NCBI GenBank assembly: GCA_030765055.1
Contig: CM060953.1
Span: forward strand, 22,028,187 to 22,092,186
Direction of reading: 5' to 3'
Origin: Mantis religiosa
Taxonomy: Eukaryota; Arthropoda; Insecta; Mantodea; Mantidae
DNA length: 64,000 nucleotides
A program made the position numbers and the translations under genes. The notes below the pieces were generated by a model. The model was not told the DNA's origin. It made no database searches and saw nothing but the letters and a program-made list of their open reading frames with translations. Of this stretch, positions 50,036 to 59,000 are shown piece after piece. Numbering within the stretch: the first letter of the stretch is position 1; each line of letters starts with the position of its first letter.

Positions 50036-53000
50036 CTGAAAACAACCAGTTACTGCTCATTAGTGCTATCCTAAACCTAAAAGAATAGAGATTCCCTTCA
50101 TGAACACGAGTAACCCACCATCCCCCTACCCAAAAAAAAAGGTGAATCCAGTGATTTAGTTTGCCAATATTCCTGTTTGTTATAATGTAGAATTTGTAAG
50201 ATCTTTAAAAAGGTAAATGCTGAGCTTCTTAACTTAGTTCCTGAAATGCTCTCTACATCTATTAACTTGTACTTGGTTTGTAGTTTCAGATAAAGAATTC
50301 TGGGTTTTAGTTCCGAACCAAATTTGGTTGAGGATCTCATTCTAAGAAAAAGTAATTGAGGAAAGAATGCACTCAACTTTCAGAAATCTATAAAACATAC
50401 AAAGGGCATCCAGAAAGTAAGTTCTGTTTCAATTTATCTCCGTTGCAGCCCTGCAATCGCAGTTCTGCACATGTGCGGTAGATGCTCTGTATCAAGGAGA
50501 AGAAATGTTCACCATTGTGAGATCACTGTCAGCCACGTATGCTTTGTTGTGCTTGTTTACAATGTCGGTGTTGATTGAAAACCCGCCGCTTGTGAAATCA
50601 GATCTGTGATTCGTTTTCTGAATGCTAGGATTGCACCACGCAATACGAATAAGCGCCGAGGAATGCTGTCAAAAGGTGTTGTGTTTTTTCACAATAACGC
50701 AGGACCACACACTGCAAATGTAACAAAAAACATCCTACATGGATTTGGCTGGGACGTGTTTGACCACCCCTGTACAGCCCTGACCTCGCTCCTAGCGACT
50801 TTCATCTGTTTTTGCATCTTGAATCTTTCCGTGGTGGTCAACACTTCAACAATGACAAAGAGCTGAAAGGAAAAGCTTCCAACTGGTTGAAGACACAGGC
50901 GGCAAACTTCTATGAAGAAGGTATACAAAAACTTGTGCCTCGCTATGACAAATGCCTGCAAAATTTCGGCAGTTATGTGGAAAAGTAGTTTAAGAGTTGT
51001 AGAATTTTGTGCAATAAATAAGTTTTCTGTATCTGTACACAATTTAATTTTATTACCAAACAGAATTTACTTTCTGGACGTACCTCGTATTTCACTTCAC
51101 AAAGCAATATAAAGTTAATGAATTATAGTAACAAAACATTAAGCAAATTGTGTACTTTCACCATAGTGTAATAGATTTATCTCTTGAATCCATTAAAATC
51201 CTTCTCTGAACTGTATAAAACAAATACATCGGTTATGTTATTAAATCTAATATTGGTATTGCTTTATAAAACAGCATTACTAACCTTTGTCATAGCTGCT
51301 ATATCAAATTGACGGTTAACACCTCCATACTGAAACAATAGCTCCTTCCAAAGTGAAAATAAGCTACCGTAATCTGGACGAGGGATGTATATCATTTTAT
51401 TGTAGGTCTGTGCAAGAGCTTTCTGATCACACTCCCATGGACAGTGCGACACACCAATAAGAATGATCTAAACAAGAAAATATAATATAGGTGCACCAAT
51501 AATGTTCCTGTGTTCTACTGGTAAGCTTTCAACTATAGTTATATCAAAGTAATTTGTCCAGCTTTAAGCTTAAAACAGTAATAAAAAGACATAGAAATTC
51601 TTCCAGCATTTGTTCTGACATCATTATAAAAGACAGCAAACTTCAGACCAAGTATTTAAAAGCATTTTGATCCAATTAATGTAGATTTTTGGAGCAGAAC
51701 TTTTTGTTGACATGTACCAACACTTTCTTGTTCTTCCGTTTTCTTCGAAGCACTTTCAAGCATGTCCTTATCCCATCCTCAGCTGTGGATACTGCTCAAT
51801 ATCACATTGTGGATACTGTGGAGCTGTATCCACAGCTGAGGATTGGATGTAGGTCATGCCCAAAAGCACTTAGAAGAAAACAGAAGAACAAGAAAGTGTT
51901 GGTACGTGTCAACAAAAAGTTCTGCTCCAAAAATCTACATTAATATGAGAACAGCACTGTTTATAATACTTCTAGTAATCATCAACATTTTAATCCAAAT
52001 CCACCAAGACAAGCATTAACTATCAACTACGTCCTTTGAGGCAGAGGATAATAATAATGATGACAACGGTGGCTTCCATACAACTAAAGCGCGTGTCATT
52101 TCTATAGTTTGTCTAAAATTTTTAAGTTTTACTATATTGTGCTGTACACTTAAATAAGGAAGTTCAACTACGTAATGCTTATCTTACATTTTTATCCTGC
52201 AGTAAGTAAACATGCTCTGGGTAGGATACCAGCAGTACAAGAGCTGTTCAAAAAGAATGAACATAATATTTTGGCGGTCATAACTTCTCGCAACAGAATT
52301 TAATCTTAGGATATTCTGTTAGCCCAGCATGTAACAAATATGCCATAGTATTTTCATTGTTGGTACTCCTGGTTACTGCCTGTGAGAGGCAGGCAAACAG
52401 AGACAGTCAATGGCCGGCTGAGGATAGAGGCAAAGTCTCTGAAACATCTCAGAAACTATTTGTAGTTGGTTTATTAATACTCATCACTTGTTTATATTTA
52501 TGAGAGACTAGTTTCAAAGACATTCGCCTCCATTTTCAATCTCTTTCCAACTGGCATCTGTTGTCTGCTCTCTCTCTCTGGTGGTGGAACTATGAATTTC
52601 TTTCTCAAATTATCTACTGGTGGGATTTCAAAGTTCATTACGCGATCCTTATTTTTCCATATGAATATGTTCTCCCATGTTGTCAGTTTATTTTGGTTTA
52701 TCACTCCTTTTAATAATTTTGGATTTGGATCAATGTCATGGTTTTCATTCCAAAAGTGAAATGCTACTGCTGACTTATCTTCTTGTTTCAATCTGACTTT
52801 AGATGTTCTAACTTTAGAAACATCAGATTGAAACAAGAAGATAAGTCAGCAGTAGCATTTCACTTTTGGAATGAAAACCATGACATTGATCCAAATCCAA
52901 AAGTATTAAAAGGAGTGATAAACCAAAATAAATTGACAACATGGGAGAACATATTCATATGGAAAAATAAGGATCGCGTAATGAACTTTGAAATCCCACC

Positions 53001-56000
53001 AGTAGATAATTTGACAAAGAAATTCATAGTTCCACCACCAGAGAGAGAGCAGACAACAACAGATGCCAGTTGGAAAGAGATTGAAAATGGAGGCGAATGT
53101 CTTTGAAACTAGTCTCTCATAAATATAAACAAGTAAGTGACGAGTATTAATAAACCAACTACAAATAGTTTCTGAGATTAATTTGACGTCACTGTTACTA
53201 AATTCCTCCAAACACATATATCTCTGAAACATGTTTCAGAAAAATTTAAAAGTAAGTGTTGATTAGTGTCATTAATCGACTCCCTTTAAATTTAAACAGA
53301 GACATGTTTATTACTGCTAGAGGGAGCATTTTTGATTCAGGACGGTTTCGAAGTTTATCGTTTAGTACTGCCTAGAAGGCAGAGGTTAGACTCCAAAATG
53401 CACTAAAATAACAAAGTATTAAATACTAATGTATTTTATTTAAACATATGTTAGAATCACAAATAGTGTGTAAAGTAAATAAGCAGAAATGCAAACAGAG
53501 CATGCTTGGCACATATGTATCTATAATATAATTTCTATATGAATAACTTACATAATGGTATACTCAGGTCACAGTGATGTCGACTATTTTCAACTTGTAA
53601 ATGCACAACTTTCACAGCTAGAGCACCATGTTAACCTCAATTGCATCACTGCTATACCACAATAAACCACTCGATTAGCTACACTTTGGTAGCAAAAATG
53701 CTCACTCAAATTATATCTCTGAAACATGTTTCAGAAAAATTTAAAAGTAAGTGTTGATTAGTGTCATTAATCGACTCCCTTTAAATTTAAACAGAGACAT
53801 GTTTATTACTGCTAGAGGGAGCATTTTTGATTCAGGACGGTTTCGAAGTTTATCGTTTAGTACTGCCTAGAAGGCAGAGGTTAGACTCCAAAATGCACTA
53901 AAATAACAAAGTATTAAATACTAATGTATTTTATTTAAACATATGTTAGAATCACAAATAGTGTGTAAAGTAAATAAGCAGAAATGCAAACAGAGCATGC
54001 TTGGCACATATGTATCTATAATATAATTTCTATATGAATAACTTACATAATGGTATACTCAGGTCACAGTGATGTCGACTATTTTCAACTTGTAAATGCA
54101 CAACTTTCACAGCTAGAGCACCATGTTAACCTCAATTGCATCACTGCTATACCACAATAAACCACTCGATTAGCTACACTTTGGTAGCAAAAATGCTCAC
54201 TCAAATTATTGCCTATCAAAATATTGGAGGTGATGGGTGAGGAACAAAATGCAGCTTTCAAATTCTGCTTTCGCCTCAGATCTTCAGTTGAGAACTATAC
54301 AGTGTTACAGGAGAATTATGGAGAAACTGTTCTTCCCTACAGCACAACTCAAAGATGGTTTAAGTTGCATAAAGAGGGGAGACAATTTCAAAGGTGAACC
54401 TGGTGCTCCAGTCTCTGATCTTATGGAAGAACATAATACGCTCTAAGAATTTGTCTTCTTACCTGATCTTCAGCACCAATGCCCTTAACAAGTTTTGGAA
54501 GATCTTTCTTAAGACGCTTTGGATCTGTTTTATCTGTCTTGGGCACTTTTTTAAGAAATGGTTTTTCTGCACCATCTATATAAATTACTGCTGGTTGCAG
54601 TAGGCGAGATACTTTATTTACTAAATGCACCTAAGAAACAAACAAAATGTGTAATGTAATGCAGTATTAGTTTTCACTTTCGTGTGCATGCATGCAGGTG
54701 TGTGTGAAAGAGAGATTTAACGTTGGAAAGGAAACTCAAAAGTAATATAAAGTGTAGCAATAAACTACTATACCAAAGAGTTACAATCAAAGCTGTTTCT
54801 ACAACCTTGGAAGTTAAAAGAGGCATATAAATTAAACTGAAAGTTATAATGAACAAAACATTGTGTTTTGCTATTGTCACCATTATTCTCTAACCATATG
54901 GCAAATATGAGGATGTTCCTCACCACATACCTCTGTGGTGTGTGGGTAGCATATCTGCCTCACATTCAAGAGTTGCTGAGTTCAAATTTCAAGTAGAGTG
55001 AGTTGTCTGGATAAGGATTTTTCTAGGCCCCTTATTCTGAGAAGGCTCCTTGAATCCTGGGCTCATATGAGCATCATTTCATTTATCGTCCGATATTAAC
55101 TTAATATTTAAAAGACATTAAACTTTATAATTCCTTTCATGGAAGTGTTTAAAACTGTTGTAATAAATTAAATTTAAAGGGAGTCAATTAATGACACTAA
55201 ACAATACTTTTGAATTTTCCCAGAACATATTTCAGATACTATTTGCCTCCATTGTCAACTGGACATCGACTGGTTCTCAGTGGTGTAGCTGGCGATATTT
55301 TGTCATAAGTCTCCTCTGGTGGTGGTTGGAGGAACTTGCTGAACAAATCTTTTTGGGGGATGTCGAAATTGAATACTTTGTTCCTATTTTTTGAAATGAA
55401 AATTTGTTCCCATATGGACAGTTCTTGTTTTCCTGATGTATGTTTTAGTAGTTTGGGTTCTATATTCATGTTGTGGTATGAAAAATCAGCAGTTGTCATG
55501 CATTTTTGGGAAAGAGAACCGCAACATAAATCCAGAACCAAAACTACTAAAACATACATCAGGAAAACAAGAACTGTCCATATGGGAACAAATCTTCATT
55601 TCAAAAAATAGGAACAAAGTATTCAATTTCGACATCCTCTAGAAAAAATTGTTCAGCAAGTTCCTCGAACCACCACCAGAGGAGACCTACAACAAAATAT
55701 CGCCAGCTACACCACTGAGAACCAGTCAATGTCTGGTTGACAATGGAGGCAAATAGTCTCTGAAACATGTTCTGGGAAAATTTAAAAGTGTTGTTTAGTG
55801 TCATTAATTGACTCCCTTTAAATTTAATTAACATTAAACTTCATTTAAAAAAGAGCATTTATAGATTGCTCTCTGGTTTTTTATTTGTAACAAACAGCGG
55901 AAGTGTTTTACTCTATTTCCTTTATGTGGGACATATATTTTGCACATAATTTCTGGCATGAATGGCGGAGGGATACTTCTTGTATTTTTTATTTTAGGTT

Positions 56001-59000
56001 CAATCCAATAATGAATACAGTATAATGCCACATGGAAAAGAATAACTGAAAATAAATTTTAATGATCAAAAGAATAATCATAAAATAGGAAGTCTTGGAA
56101 TAAATTGCTTATACATATAGCATGATAGTAAAGAAAACATCAAGCAACATTTGCAAGTTATCAGCAGAGTAATCAAGTGCTGTAGATAAATGCATACATA
56201 ATAAATACAGAAAAAATGAACTTACCAACATTATAAGCCCAGATTTACCAGGATATTTTCCCACTATATTTGCTGGAGATAAATCAAACATCACTGCACC
56301 TGTTTCTGTACAAATAGCATGGACCAGCATATCTTTACCACTTCCATGAGGTCCTGCTAGTAATATGGATTTCACTAATGGAGCTGTTTGATGTATCACT
56401 TTTGAACCAAGAGGCAGGATGCAGTACTCCATAATAACCTGTGCATATGTTAAAATAAGTTGACATTAGTAACAACAAAAAACTTTGCAAAAACTATATG
56501 TAGTTGGTTTATTGATACACGTCACTCGTAAGTGACAAGTATCAATAAACCAACTACAAATAGTTTTTGCGATTAATTTTGACGTCACTGTTACTAAATT
56601 CCTCTAAACACATATAACAAAAAACATGTTTTAAAAATAATTTATTATATTATTCATTTCCTATTCAAATCATCAATATATTTATGAATCAGACACGTCC
56701 TGAAGATTGGAATACATATTCCCGAAACATGTTAACAGAGATAGATAGAGTCAACATGAAAAATTCAATGCCATGGCCGGGATTTGAACCACGGATATCT
56801 ATCAAAGACCTTAGCCTGTATATGGCTAGTGTGAAGAAGTGATTAATTTCCATCAATTAACTAAAATGTTATTTAAAAAAGTGATGTTAGTGTTGGTAGT
56901 GTCAACTTATTTAAATAAATAGACCATCAATATATTAGATAGAGTCAACATGAAAAGTTCAGTGCCATGGCTGGGATTTGAACCATGGTTGTCCTGGTTT
57001 CTGTCCAGTCGCTCTTACCCATTGAGCTACCATGGCTAATGTGCCATCCTGACATTAAATTCTCCAGTTGACTCATATATTTTCCTGGTAAACCACTAAG
57101 GGCTCTCATATTCAAGATACACCATTTGTTTGTCTTTTTTTTTTAATTTACATCCTTGAACGTCATATCGGACGGTGAATGAATTGGGTGAAATGATGCT
57201 CAAATGAGTCCATGGTCCATGGAGCTTACAGTTATCAGACATTTGTCTAGAAGGATAAGGGAAAACGCTGGGAAAAACCTTATCCAGGTAACTCACCCTG
57301 ACTGAGATTCAAACTCGGGACCTCTTGAGCGCAAGGCAGACACACTACTATCTACACTACCGAGGCGAGCATACACAGGTTTGTGGCGACTTATTATCGT
57401 AAGTACTTAAGTACCAGGCTTCATCATGAAACTCTTATTTTATAAGAGTCAACTGGAGCATTTAATGTCAGGATGGCATATTGGCCATGGTAGCTCAATG
57501 GGTAAGAGCAACTGGATGAAAACCAGGAGATCCGAGGTTCAAATTCCGGCCATGGCATTGAATTTTTCATGTTGAGTTCATCTATCAAAAACCTTAGCCT
57601 ATATACAACTAGTGTGAAAAAATGATTAATTTCCATCAATTAACTTAACCATCAACATGTGTTTGCTTCAGGTTTTAGCTTTTTGCCTTTTGAGCTCCCA
57701 CATTGAAAGTATCATTGAATTTTTCCATTCCCTTTCCTCTAAATAAATAAATAATACATAAATAAACAAGCAGACATATATAATTTCATTTTTAGATGTA
57801 CCTTCTTGTTATTTTCTCCTGTCTTTTAAAACTCCTGAAGCTCTGATTCATAACTTACACTATTTAACTAAACCTTTGAATGAAGAGTTTTAACCCTCAA
57901 TAAAAAATAAAAACCTTAGTTATCTTATTAAGAAGCTAGAACAATTGCTATAAAAGCTTACCTGTCTAAGGTCTCCGAGGCTTGGAAGAGGATCTTTACC
58001 CTCTTTGCAAAGCTCATGGGCAGCATAAGAACGTTCTCCATGAAAATCAGACAGTTGTACTTCTGGATGCTTTCGTATGATACCATTAGTAACAAGTTCC
58101 TCAAAAAGTGACTCTAGCGTTCTATCTGGTGTAAGATCTTTTTCCTTTTTCTTCTTACTTTTCTTTCCTATTCTGCCTTTCTTTTTGCTTTGTTTTCGAA
58201 CTTTCTTACCCTTACTTGCCAGGTCTCTTGCTAAAGCTGCCTGCAAAATTTCTAATTCTGCACGCAGTAATTGATCCACTTCTCTGCAAAATACATTACC
58301 AACTAATATAAAATAATTACTCATTTGATTTTTAGGAAAGCTGTGTTGGAGATAACATTCCTAAGTTATCTAAGCCTAAATTCAAGCTTGTATGATTGGG
58401 ATCTGAACTGATTTAAATTGATAATTTTCCAAGTTGTGCAATAAATATATTACATAACAATTGTAATGCTCATATGTGTCACTCTCATACTTGGTAAAAC
58501 ATGAATTTTGCAATTATTATGCTTTTCAAATGGGAAGAGTTCTGGACTATGGCAAATAAGGTACATTAGCATGCTCAGCATTGCCACCTCATTACCTTCC
58601 GCTCTCTTGATATTTCTCGCTCACTATCCTAGACCATGCAGGTCTCCTTGGTGCTAAATGTAAGAGAACCCAAACTGAATTTTCAAACTTTTGTAATAAT
58701 GCAGTTGTTGAAATCATAATTACAACATGGATATTTGCATATTATGCACATCTTTTAAATGCTATAACTGTAATTATAGTTTATGAATTATCTATTTTCT
58801 AATCCAGTGGAACTACCAGTGGTGCATCCATATAGCCATGAATGTCACATGCGTCAAGAGACAATTCGTCATTGTCACTGTCTTCATCATCTGAGTATTG
58901 CAAATTTATGATGATAGGCTCCAAAATCTCATTACGTGCTATTTCTTTCCAAAAGTCATCTTCTTATAGTTTATCTGCATATCTCACGCAGTTTCCCAGT

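Larger units (their letters stand above)
52444..53170. mobile_element. Penelope-like palindrome, arms over 300 bp
   Basis: Left arm about 52444-52797 and right arm about 52816-53170 are near-identical inverted repeats around a spacer of about 20 bp. Both arms encode the GIY-YIG C-terminal part of the same Penelope family (RLKQEDKSAVAFHFWNENHD, WENIFIWKNKDRVMNFEIPP), the left on the minus strand and the right on the plus strand. Each ends in a hammerhead-like motif. It lies in a DRC11 intron. Confidence 0.8.
55168..55830. mobile_element. Second Penelope-like palindrome, about 300-bp arms
   Basis: Arms about 55168-55467 and 55526-55830 are inverted repeats. Both encode GIY-YIG-tail blocks (ELSIWEQIFISKNRNKVFNF, left on the minus strand, right on the plus strand). 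A different family from 52444-53170, but with the same head-to-head architecture and a hammerhead-like motif in each arm. Confidence 0.75.

Noticed and set aside
53221..53240. Hammerhead at the start of each 495-bp unit
   Set aside because: Only the GAAACAUGU half is present; no CUGANGA core upstream.
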